12,397 nt of DNA from Rhodocyclales bacterium (GTDB lineage Bacteria; Pseudomonadota; Gammaproteobacteria; Burkholderiales; Rhodocyclaceae), in assembly GCA_021413665.1 (NCBI GenBank), contig JAIOPW010000010.1, positions 1 through 12,397 of the forward strand. The letters run 5' to 3'. The notes below the pieces were generated by a model. The model saw only the letters and a list, made by a program, of their open reading frames with translations. It had not been told where the DNA came from and did no database searches. Positions 5,788 through 11,741 of the stretch are shown piece by piece (the stretch's first letter is position 1; every line of letters starts with the position of its first letter). The translations under genes and the position numbers were made by a program.

Positions 5788-7623
5788 TCAGCGCGTCCAC
5801 CATGCGAGAGCGGCAAACAGCATGAGCGCTATCGCCGCGTAGGTTTTCCACGGCCGCTCCTTCTCCGCATAGGGGTCGCTCAGCGTGCGCTGCGCGCCTT
5901 CGGGCAGTTGTGCCAGTTGCGTCAGCGAAGTGCCGAAGGGGATGTTGATGCGCGCCCTTGCATTCACTGCCCAGCCGTTGGCGTCGAGGATGGGGCCGAG
6001 GTTGCGGCTGCGCAGCTTGAACCAGGCCAGCACCACGGCCGGTCCGGAAATCAGCAGCATCAGGCCGAGGAAGACCAGCGGCATCTGCCACCACTTGAGG
6101 CCGAGCAGGCCGGTGAACATGGCCGCCGTCGCGGTGCCGATGGCACCGACGGCAAGGCCGATGGCGGCGAAGATGCCGGCGAACTTGCCGACGTCGAAGG
6201 CCTGCTGCGCGGGTGTCGGCTTGGCCGTGGCCGGGGAGTCCACCTTCTTCGCCGTCGCGGTCGCCGCTTCGGCCAATTTGCCCTCGACGCCGGCGGCCTT
6301 GTTCGCGGCGATCTTTTGCAACTGCTCGCCGACCATGCGCGCCAGTTTCTTGTAGGGCGCCCAGAAGGCCTGGCGCAGGCTGATCGGGTGATCGATTATC
6401 CGGGTGATGGTGGCATCCCAGTCGCGTCCCTGGCGGTCGTAGAACACGCCATTGCGCAAGGCCATCAACTGGTCCGAATCGCCGGCGGTGAAGGCCGCGG
6501 CGATCGAAAGCCTTTCACCGCCGCGGACGCAGTCGCAATACACCAGGCACATCCGCGACAACGAGGCCAGCGCGGCGTGCTTGCCGGCGTCGGAAACCGA
6601 GATGCAGAGTTCGGCGGAACGACCGTCGAGGTAGAGCGTGCCGATCTGGAATGTCGCTTTGCCCTGGCGCGTGTAGAAGTCGCGGAAGGCGACGAAGTTG
6701 TTGGCCAGCGGCAGCAGGTCGCGCACGTAGCGCGCCAGCCGTTCGAGGTCGCGCACGGCCTCGGCCTCGGCTGGCAGGCCGGCGGGCTTGGCGGCCTGCC
6801 ATGCGCTGTAAACGGCAAGCTGGTCCTGCAGCGCCAGCCAGTCGCTTTCGGTCAGCGCGGCGCGGGCGCCGAGCAAAGGCACCACCGCGGCTTCGCGGAA
6901 CGCTGCGATGGACTCCGCCCACGCCGGATTGATGCCGGAGTCGATGGCGGCGCCCAGCGGCACCGTACCGCCAGCGCCGACTCTCGCCAGCGGCAGCGCG
7001 GCTATGTCGGCGTGGGCGGCGGACAGCGCCGAGGCGCCGATCGATTTCAGCGCATCGTCGGAGGCGTTCAGTGCATCGCCGGCGCGGGCGTCGAAAGCGG
7101 CCAGGCGGCAGCGCACGAAGAAGTCGTCGAGCTTGTCCTTGACCGCGGCCAGCGTCGCGCAGGCGGCTTCGGTGCCTTCGCCCAGTGGTTTGGCGGCGAC
7201 GCCGGACGCTTCCCATGCGGCCAGCGCGCGCGCCGTGTATTCGACTTCGGCCGCACTGGCGGCCTCGACGCTGATCATTTCATCGCCATCGGGCAGCAGT
7301 CCCTTTGCGGCGGCGAGGATGGCTGCGTCCTTGATCGCGGCCAGCGGCACGCCGGGAAGCTTTTGCTCGAGGACGGCGACAGTCGCGAGGCGGCCCGCAG
7401 CCCAGTCGATGGCGGCCAGCAGTTCCGGTGCGCGGATGCGCCCGTCGGCGTCGCTATCCAGCAATTCCAGGGTGCGCGCATCGAACTCGATGCCCCTGGT
7501 CGGGCAGGACAAGGCCACCCAGAGTTTCTGGTCGAGATCCTTGAGATTCAGCAGGTCGGCCGCAGTGTCGATGCGGACCTGGTCGAAGCCGCCGGCGCGG
7601 AAGAATTTCCATTGATGGCTCAT
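5788..7623 (-). CDS. Membrane protein of unknown function with an EF-hand loop (611 aa)
   Basis: No named family recognised. After a conserved-looking N-terminus (WKFFRAGGFDQVRIDTAADL) comes DSDADGRIRAPE at residues 56-67, a full canonical EF-hand calcium loop (D1, D3, D5, G6, I8, E12). A second acidic stretch near 112-120 (DGDEMISVE) is at best a degenerate copy. The long middle (about 120-440) is soluble, Ala-rich and helical with a mixed alpha/beta part (TFQIGTLYLDGRSAELCISV). A charged Ala/Lys linker at 440-470 leads to two membrane spans (about 481-504 and 512-535), a short conserved segment (NLGPILDANGWAVNARARI), and a third span near 592-609. No signal peptide, so the large N-terminal part is probably cytoplasmic. 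ATG at 7623 has GAGGAA upstream. It follows the hydrolase gene by 32 bp and is likely co-transcribed. Possible role: calcium-responsive membrane protein (inference). Confidence 0.8.
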   Translation of the reverse strand: MSHQWKFFRAGGFDQVRIDTAADLLNLKDLDQKLWVALSCPTRGIEFDARTLELLDSDADGRIRAPELLAAIDWAAGRLATVAVLEQKLPGVPLAAIKDAAILAAAKGLLPDGDEMISVEAASAAEVEYTARALAAWEASGVAAKPLGEGTEAACATLAAVKDKLDDFFVRCRLAAFDARAGDALNASDDALKSIGASALSAAHADIAALPLARVGAGGTVPLGAAIDSGINPAWAESIAAFREAAVVPLLGARAALTESDWLALQDQLAVYSAWQAAKPAGLPAEAEAVRDLERLARYVRDLLPLANNFVAFRDFYTRQGKATFQIGTLYLDGRSAELCISVSDAGKHAALASLSRMCLVYCDCVRGGERLSIAAAFTAGDSDQLMALRNGVFYDRQGRDWDATITRIIDHPISLRQAFWAPYKKLARMVGEQLQKIAANKAAGVEGKLAEAATATAKKVDSPATAKPTPAQQAFDVGKFAGIFAAIGLAVGAIGTATAAMFTGLLGLKWWQMPLVFLGLMLLISGPAVVLAWFKLRSRNLGPILDANGWAVNARARINIPFGTSLTQLAQLPEGAQRTLSDPYAEKERPWKTYAAIALMLFAALAWWTR

Positions 7624-7655
7624 GAGGCTTTCCTCGCTTTGGACGTTTGCGGAAA

Positions 7656-8294
7656 TCAGGCGTTGTCGCCGACAAAAGGATTGCTGCGGCGTTCTTCGCC
7701 AAACGTCGACATCGGGCCGTGGCCGGAAATGAACTTGACGTCGTTGCCCAGCGGCCAGAGCTTCCGGTGGATCGAATCCATCAGGGTCTGGTAGTCGCCG
7801 CGCGGGAAATCGGTGCGGCCGATGGAGCCGGCAAAGAGCACGTCGCCGACCAGGGCGAGCTTGGACGGAGCGTGGAAGAAAACCACGTGGCCCGGGGTAT
7901 GGCCCGGCGTGTGGAGCACTTGCAGGGTTTCCTTGCCGACGGTGACGGTGTCGCCATCATTGAGCCAGCGATCGGGAGTGAACTCCCTTGCCGGCGGAAA
8001 CCCGAAACCCCTGGCCTGGGCCACGAGCTGCTCGATCCAGAAGGCTTCCTCGCGTTGCGGGCCCTCGATCGGCACGCCGAGCCGGGCCGCCAGCTCGCCG
8101 GCGCCGCCGGCGTGGTCGATGTGGCCGTGGGTGAGCAGAATCTTCTCGATGCCGATGCCGAGTTTCGCCGCGCCCGCCTGAAGTCTTTCGAGATCGCCGC
8201 CGGGATCGACGAAGGCGCCCTTCATGGTCTCGGTACACCAGAGCAGGGTGCAGTTCTGCTCGAAGGGGGTGACGGGAATGATGCGATATTCCAT
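7656..8294 (-). CDS. MBL-fold metallohydrolase, YcbL/glyoxalase II-like
   Basis: Cytoplasmic metallo-beta-lactamase-fold hydrolase of 212 aa. The dinuclear metal site is complete: THGHIDH (H56, H58, D60, H61), H132 in GHTPGH, D151 in GDVLF, and H192 in GHGPMSTFGEER. Length and the blocks AGSIGRTDFPRG and PGHGPMSTFGEE match YcbL-type small glyoxalase II proteins. These hydrolyse thioesters such as S-lactoylglutathione (family knowledge) but lack the long C-terminal substrate domain of classical GloB. ATG at 8294 has AGGAG seven bases upstream. It lies 45 bp after comM and 32 bp before the EF-hand membrane-protein gene on the same strand. The exact substrate is not readable; detoxification of a glutathione or CoA thioester is the likely role. 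Confidence 0.93.
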   Translation of the reverse strand: MEYRIIPVTPFEQNCTLLWCTETMKGAFVDPGGDLERLQAGAAKLGIGIEKILLTHGHIDHAGGAGELAARLGVPIEGPQREEAFWIEQLVAQARGFGFPPAREFTPDRWLNDGDTVTVGKETLQVLHTPGHTPGHVVFFHAPSKLALVGDVLFAGSIGRTDFPRGDYQTLMDSIHRKLWPLGNDVKFISGHGPMSTFGEERRSNPFVGDNA

Positions 8295-8313
8295 GGGGAT
8301 GCTCCTAGCGATC

Positions 8314-8333
8314 AGGGCGAACGGTATCGCCTT
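8314..8333. terminator. Hairpin between comM and the hydrolase gene
   Basis: AGGGCGA (8314-8320) pairs with TCGCCTT (8327-8333), using one G-T wobble, around a six-base loop. It fills much of the 45-bp gap behind the comM stop. On the minus strand, the direction that matters, no T-run follows. At most it is a partial terminator or processing site separating comM from the downstream genes. Confidence 0.25.
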
Positions 8334-8339
8334 GTTTCG

Positions 8340-9866
8340 TCAATCGGCCAGTCCGCGCCGGTAATGAATTGCTTCGGCCACGTGCGCCGAACTGATTTGT
8401 GCCGCGCCGGCCAGGTCGGCGATGCTGCGTGCCACCTTGAGGATGCGATGATAAGCCCGCGCGGTGAGTGACAGGCGCGCCATGGCTTGCTTCAGCAGTT
8501 GTGCGCCGGCTTCGTCGGGGAGGGCGTGACGGTCGATTTCGTCGGGACTCAGCAGCGCATTGGGCTTGCCCTGGCGTTCGATTTGCACGGCGCGCGCAGT
8601 CGTGACGCGGGCCCGCACCGTGGCCGACGATTCGCCATCGCCGCGCGCGGAAAGGTCCGCTTCGGCCACCGCCGGCACGTCGACCATCAGATCAATGCGG
8701 TCGAGCAACGGGCCGGAGAGCTTGCCGCGGTAGCGCGCGACCTGATCCGGCGTGCAGCGGCATTTGCCGGCGGGATGGCCGAGCCAGCCGCAAGGGCAGG
8801 GATTCATCGCCGCCACCAGTTGGAAGCGGGCGGGAAACTCGGCGCGGCGCGCGGCGCGGGCGATGTGGATGTGGCCGGTTTCGAGCGGTTCACGCAGGGC
8901 TTCGAGCACGCCGCGCTGGAATTCGGGCAGCTCGTCGAGGAACAGCGTGCCGTTGTGGGCCAGCGAAATCTCTCCCGGGCGCGGCGTGCCGCCGCCACCG
9001 ACCAGCGCGGCGCTCGATGCCGAGTGGTGCGGGGCGCGATAGGGGCGCTGGTTCCAGTGTTCGAGGCGGAACGTCCCCGCCAGCGAATGTACGGCGGCGG
9101 ACTCCAGTGCCTCGGTCGCCGTCATCGGCGGCAGCAGGCCGGGCAGGCGCTGCGCCAGCATCGACTTGCCGGCGCCGGGCGGGCCGCTCATCAGGAGTGA
9201 ATGTCCGCCCGCGGCGGCGACTTCGAGTGCGCGCTTGGCCTGAGCCTGGCCCTTGACTTCGGCGAGGTCGGGGTAGTGGGCGAAAGTCGGCGCTGGTGGC
9301 ACGGCGAAAGGGGCGAGGGTTTCGCGGCCGGCGAGGTGGGCGCAGACCTGCAACAGGTTTTTCGCCGGCAGGATGTTCATGCCTTCGATCAGCGCGGCCT
9401 CGGGGGCGCTCGCCAGCGGCAGGACGAAGGCGCGCGCGGTGTTGTGCCCGGTGCCGTTCTGTGGTCCGGCTTCGCGGCGAATGGCGGCGCACATGGCGAG
9501 CGTACCGCGTACCGCGCGCACGTCGCCCGAAAGCGCCAACTCGCCGGCAAATTCGTGGGCGTCGAGTTCCGGTGCCTTGATCTGGCCGGCGGCGATCAGG
9601 ATGCCGAGCGCGATGGGCAGGTCGAAGCGGCCCGACTCCTTGGGCAGGTCGGCCGGCGCCAGGTTGACGGTGATGCGCCGCTGCGGAAATTCGAAGCCGC
9701 AATTCTGGATCGCGGCACGCACGCGGTCGCGGGCTTCCTTGACTTCGGTGTCCGGCAAACCGACCAGGGTGAAGGAGGGCAAGCCGGCCGCGAGATGGAC
9801 TTCGACCGTGACTTCCGGTGCGGCCAGGCCCGCCAGCGCCCGCGAGCGGAGAATGGCGAGCGACAT
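8340..9866 (-). CDS. comM: ComM/YifB-family AAA+ ATPase (Mg-chelatase-like)
   Basis: Full-length 508-aa ComM. In naturally transformable bacteria ComM is a hexameric helicase driving branch migration of incoming single-stranded DNA during recombination (family knowledge); it is also kept in many species not known to be competent. The N-terminal ChlI-like domain starts SLAILRSRALAGLAAPEVTV and covers about 1-185. The AAA+ core has Walker A GPPGAGKS (228-235) and Walker B TLFLDE (307-312). A four-cysteine motif follows (C357, C359, C369, C371), the zinc-binding insertion usual for this family. The C-terminal Mg-chelatase domain ends at HYRRGLAD. ATG at 9866 follows the ubiK stop by seven bases, with AAGG as ribosome site, so it is probably translated from the ubiK transcript. 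All motifs intact. Confidence 0.95.
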   Translation of the reverse strand: MSLAILRSRALAGLAAPEVTVEVHLAAGLPSFTLVGLPDTEVKEARDRVRAAIQNCGFEFPQRRITVNLAPADLPKESGRFDLPIALGILIAAGQIKAPELDAHEFAGELALSGDVRAVRGTLAMCAAIRREAGPQNGTGHNTARAFVLPLASAPEAALIEGMNILPAKNLLQVCAHLAGRETLAPFAVPPAPTFAHYPDLAEVKGQAQAKRALEVAAAGGHSLLMSGPPGAGKSMLAQRLPGLLPPMTATEALESAAVHSLAGTFRLEHWNQRPYRAPHHSASSAALVGGGGTPRPGEISLAHNGTLFLDELPEFQRGVLEALREPLETGHIHIARAARRAEFPARFQLVAAMNPCPCGWLGHPAGKCRCTPDQVARYRGKLSGPLLDRIDLMVDVPAVAEADLSARGDGESSATVRARVTTARAVQIERQGKPNALLSPDEIDRHALPDEAGAQLLKQAMARLSLTARAYHRILKVARSIADLAGAAQISSAHVAEAIHYRRGLAD

Positions 9867-9873
9867 CTAGGCC

Positions 9874-10137
9874 TTACTTCTGCGCCGGGTCTGGCTTGAT
9901 GGATGGATTCCGGGCTTCCAGTTCCGCGACGCGCGTTTCGAGCGCCACGAGTTTTTCGCGGGCGCGGGTCAGCACTTCGCGCTGCACGTCGAATTCCTCA
10001 CGGGTCACCAGATCCAGTTTGGCGAACAGGCCGGCCAGCGCGGCACGCATGTTCTTCTCGACCTCGCCGGCGGGCGTCGAGGCCAGCAGGGTCGAGACGC
10101 GGGCGGACATTTCATCGAGCAGTTTCGGATTCAGCAT
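9874..10137 (-). CDS. ubiK: UbiK, ubiquinone biosynthesis accessory factor (YqiC/BMFP family)
   Basis: Small 87-aa helical protein. UbiK supports aerobic ubiquinone synthesis by acting with UbiJ in the soluble Ubi complex; it trimerises through a C-terminal coiled coil and binds lipid (family knowledge from E. coli and Salmonella). Seen here: MLNPKLLDEMSARVSTLL, an amphipathic N-terminal helix, then FAKLDLVTREEFDVQREVL, the conserved family core. A heptad-patterned coiled coil (REKLVALETRVAELEAR) precedes a short polar tail. The open frame runs to 10266, but the extra 43 residues are atypical and overlap the control region of the divergent porin, so I take ATG at 10137, where homologues begin. 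No clear Shine-Dalgarno precedes it. First gene of the minus-strand block, seven bases ahead of comM. Confidence 0.9.
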   Translation of the reverse strand: MLNPKLLDEMSARVSTLLASTPAGEVEKNMRAALAGLFAKLDLVTREEFDVQREVLTRAREKLVALETRVAELEARNPSIKPDPAQK

Positions 10138-10211
10138 GGCGTTTGGGTATTTGGCGATGACAGCAAAGTCTAGCATAGCGACGCACGCTGCCGCCCTCAT
10201 TGCCACGGCGA

Positions 10212-10228
10212 GGCACCGACTTGGTGCA
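10212..10228. promoter_or_regulatory. NtrC-binding site (strong candidate)
   Basis: GGCACC-GACTT-GGTGCA matches the enterobacterial NtrC consensus TGCACC-N5-GGTGCA at 11 of 12 defined positions. Its centre is about 129 bp upstream of the start expected from the sigma-54 promoter, the usual enhancer distance. The position before a glnK-amtB module makes this reading strong. Confidence 0.75.
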
Positions 10229-10231
10229 ATC

Positions 10232-10265
10232 GGCTCGGGTTTGGTGCTCCGCTTGGTGCAGTGCA
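10232..10265. promoter_or_regulatory. Second, weaker NtrC site plus extra half-sites
   Basis: GGCTCG-GGTTT-GGTGCT (10232-10248) matches the NtrC consensus at 8 of 12 positions. It lies exactly 20 bp, about two helical turns, from the strong site, hence on the same DNA face. Further single half-sites GGTGCA (10255-10260) and AGTGCA (10260-10265) follow. Paired NtrC dimers are the norm at enhancers, so a strong plus a weak site is plausible. Confidence 0.45.
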
Positions 10266-10291
10266 ACCGTACCGATCGCGAATAACATGTT

Positions 10292-10304
10292 CATCTTGTT
10301 GATT
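10292..10304 (-). promoter_or_regulatory. IHF-like site between enhancer and promoter
   Basis: The minus strand reads AATCAACAAGATG, matching the IHF consensus WATCAA-N4-TTR at all but one defined base, within an A/T-rich tract. Located at about -57 to -45, it is well placed to bend DNA so that NtrC can reach sigma-54 polymerase. Confidence 0.45.
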
Positions 10305-10322
10305 TTACTTGACTAACTTGTC

Positions 10323-10338
10323 TGGCACGGTCTCTGCA
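10323..10338 (+). promoter_or_regulatory. Sigma-54 (RpoN) -24/-12 promoter for porin-glnK-amtB
   Basis: TGGCACG-GTCT-CTGCA compares with the consensus TGGCACG-N4-TTGCA: one mismatch, and the invariant GG (10324-10325) and GC (10336-10337) have the required spacing. Start predicted near 10349, giving a leader of about 33 bases before the porin ATG. No convincing sigma-70 promoter was seen in the same region. Confidence 0.8.
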
Positions 10339-10368
10339 TAAGGAGGTCTGTAATTTTTTAATTCTTAT

Positions 10369-10374
10369 AAGGAG
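10369..10374 (+). promoter_or_regulatory. Shine-Dalgarno of the porin gene
   Basis: AAGGAG seven bases before ATG at 10382. It suggests high expression once transcribed and confirms the start. Confidence 0.7.
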
Positions 10375-10381
10375 CAACACC

Positions 10382-11257
10382 ATGCGTAAATCCCTCATCG
10401 CTGTAGCAATCGCCGGCGCTTTCTCCCTCCCCACTGCCGTGATGGCCCAGGCCGCCGCGCCAGCCGCCGCGCCTGCCAGTCCGCATACCTTCACCGGCAA
10501 CGTGGGCCTTGCCACCGAATACCTGTATCGCGGCATTGCCCAGACCCGTGGCAAGCCGGCCCTGCAAGGAGGCTTTGATTACTCGCATGCCAGCGGCTTT
10601 TACGCCGGTGCCTGGGGTTCCAATATTTCGTGGATCGGCGACGCTGTTGCCGGCGCCAGCGCCAGCCTTGAGGTCGATCTCTATGGCGGCTACAAGGGTT
10701 CGTTCGGTGGTGACTGGGGCTATGACGTCGGCGTCCTGACCTACAACTACCCGGGCACCGGCAAGACGGTCCCCGGCTTCCAGCAGCTCAAGCAGGACAC
10801 CACTGAAATCTATGGTGCCGTTTCCTGGAAATGGCTGACCCTCAAGTATTCGCACTCGACCACCCCCCTGTTCGGCTGGGCCAAGACCAGCGGCGGCGTG
10901 ACCCCGAACCTGAACGACGGTACCAAGGGCAGCGGCTACCTCGAGCTGAACGCCGCCTACGATCTGGGCGATGGCTGGGGCGTCAGCGGGCACGTCGGTC
11001 ATCAGAAAGTCAAGGGCTACAGCGACGCCTCCTACACCGACTACAAGGTCGGCGCGACCAAGGATCTCGGTTTCGGCGTCGTGGGCCTGGCGTACTCCAC
11101 CACCAATGCCAAGGACAACTGTTCGTCCGCGGCGCTGGCGGTCGGCGTCGGTGACGCGGTCAACCCGTACTGCTTCGTCAAGGGTGCCGGCACGTCGGCG
11201 GATCCCTACCAGGCTGGCAAGGGCAAGATCGTCGCCACTTTCAGCAAATCGTTCTGA
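10382..11257 (+). CDS. TorF-family putative outer-membrane porin
   Basis: Secreted beta-barrel candidate of 291 aa. A signal peptide is visible (MRKSLIAVAIAGAFSLPTAVMA, cleavage near residue 22), followed by a short Ala/Pro stretch. The family signature follows (GNVGLATEYLYRGIAQTRGKPALQGGFDY, given in pieces as GNVGLATEYLYRG and TRGKPALQGG), then alternating strands rich in aromatic residues and glycine. It ends in KSF, the C-terminal phenylalanine expected for BAM-assembled outer-membrane proteins. Two cysteines (C247 and C264) bracket what may be a surface loop and could form a disulphide. Transport specificity is unknown; porins of this family are annotated only by homology. It is first behind the sigma-54/NtrC promoter and directly upstream of glnK-amtB. 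It therefore probably corresponds to the orf1/nlmA product of the Herbaspirillum operon, with a role in low-nitrogen conditions (inference). Confidence 0.87.
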   Translation: MRKSLIAVAIAGAFSLPTAVMAQAAAPAAAPASPHTFTGNVGLATEYLYRGIAQTRGKPALQGGFDYSHASGFYAGAWGSNISWIGDAVAGASASLEVDLYGGYKGSFGGDWGYDVGVLTYNYPGTGKTVPGFQQLKQDTTEIYGAVSWKWLTLKYSHSTTPLFGWAKTSGGVTPNLNDGTKGSGYLELNAAYDLGDGWGVSGHVGHQKVKGYSDASYTDYKVGATKDLGFGVVGLAYSTTNAKDNCSSAALAVGVGDAVNPYCFVKGAGTSADPYQAGKGKIVATFSKSF

Positions 11258-11270
11258 TCAATTGATGCAA

Positions 11271-11304
11271 ATCCCGCCGCCGACCCGGCCGGCGTCGGCG
11301 GGAT
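11271..11304 (+). terminator. Stable GC hairpin after the porin gene
   Basis: ATCCCGCCG (11271-11279) pairs perfectly with CGGCGGGAT (11296-11304) over a 16-base GC-rich loop that can itself pair. It begins 13 bases past the porin stop. No T-run follows, so full termination is unlikely. It could partially terminate, or protect the 3' end of a processed porin mRNA. Confidence 0.45.
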
Positions 11305-11320
11305 GAAACGCTGCTCTGCA

Positions 11321-11349
11321 TGCCTGAGGATCCGCTTCGCGGGCAGGCA
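11321..11349 (+). promoter_or_regulatory. Second hairpin in the glnK leader
   Basis: TGCCTG (11321-11326) pairs with CAGGCA (11344-11349), and inside it CCGC-TTC-GCGG (11332-11342) pairs. It ends 22 bases before the glnK ribosome site (AAAGGA, 11372-11377). It may influence glnK translation or mRNA processing. No separate sigma-54 promoter was found between the porin and glnK. Confidence 0.3.
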
Positions 11350-11384
11350 ACTTCCCAAACTCCTCTCTCTTAAAGGAATCAACC

Positions 11385-11723
11385 ATGAAACTCGTCACCG
11401 CCATCATCAAGCCGTTCAAGCTTGACGAGGTACGCGAGGCCCTCGCCGCCGTCGGCGTGCAGGGGATCACCGTCACCGAGGTCAAGGGGTTCGGCCGGCA
11501 AAAAGGTCACACCGAGCTCTATCGCGGCGCCGAATACGTCGTCGATTTTCTGCCCAAGGTCAAGGTCGAAGCAGCCATCCGCGACGACCTCGTCGACCAG
11601 GTCATCGAAACCATCGAGAAATCCGCCAGCACCGGCAAGATCGGCGACGGCAAGATTTTCGTCTTCGACGTCGAACAAGTCATCCGCATCCGCACCGGCG
11701 AAACCGGTGAGGAAGCCCTCTGA
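11385..11723 (+). CDS. glnK: GlnK, PII nitrogen-signalling protein
   Basis: Trimeric PII regulator of 112 aa. PII proteins sense ATP/ADP and 2-oxoglutarate and are uridylylated by GlnD. Unmodified GlnK binds and blocks AmtB when ammonium rises (family knowledge). Seen here: MKLVTAIIKPFKLDEVREAL at the N-terminus and the T-loop with Tyr51, the uridylylation site, in RGAEYVVDF. Next come the B-loop TGKIGDGKIFV for nucleotide binding and the C-terminal VIRIRTGETGEEAL. Length is exactly typical. ATG at 11385 has AAAGGA seven bases upstream. The call GlnK rather than GlnB rests on linkage to amtB 18 bp downstream. Expected to be transcribed from the sigma-54 promoter ahead of the porin, passing the two intergenic hairpins. 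Confidence 0.95.
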   Translation: MKLVTAIIKPFKLDEVREALAAVGVQGITVTEVKGFGRQKGHTELYRGAEYVVDFLPKVKVEAAIRDDLVDQVIETIEKSASTGKIGDGKIFVFDVEQVIRIRTGETGEEAL

Positions 11724-11741
11724 GCCCAAGGGAGATCTGAC

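Noticed and set aside
5683..7794. Plus-strand open frame of 703 codons opposite the EF-hand protein gene
   Set aside because: It is the mirror of a GC-rich coding region: composition is Arg/Gly/Gln/Ala-rich without domains, it begins inside the oxidoreductase gene, and the minus-strand protein has coherent membrane spans and an EF-hand loop.
10138..10266. 43-residue N-terminal extension of UbiK
   Set aside because: Family members begin at MLNPKLLDE. The extension overlaps the NtrC sites and has no ribosome site at its start.
10309..10342. TTGACT as a sigma-70 -35 for the porin
   Set aside because: The only -10-like hexamer (CATAAG) is 22 bases away, too far. The sigma-54 match in the same place is far better.
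10340..10347. AAGGAGGT, a perfect anti-Shine-Dalgarno match
   Set aside because: No start codon follows at a usable distance, and it lies at or before the predicted transcription start. The AAGGAG at 10369-10374 serves the porin.
11258..11384. Independent sigma-54 promoter for glnK
   Set aside because: No TGGCAC-type -24 with a correctly spaced GC was found in the gap.
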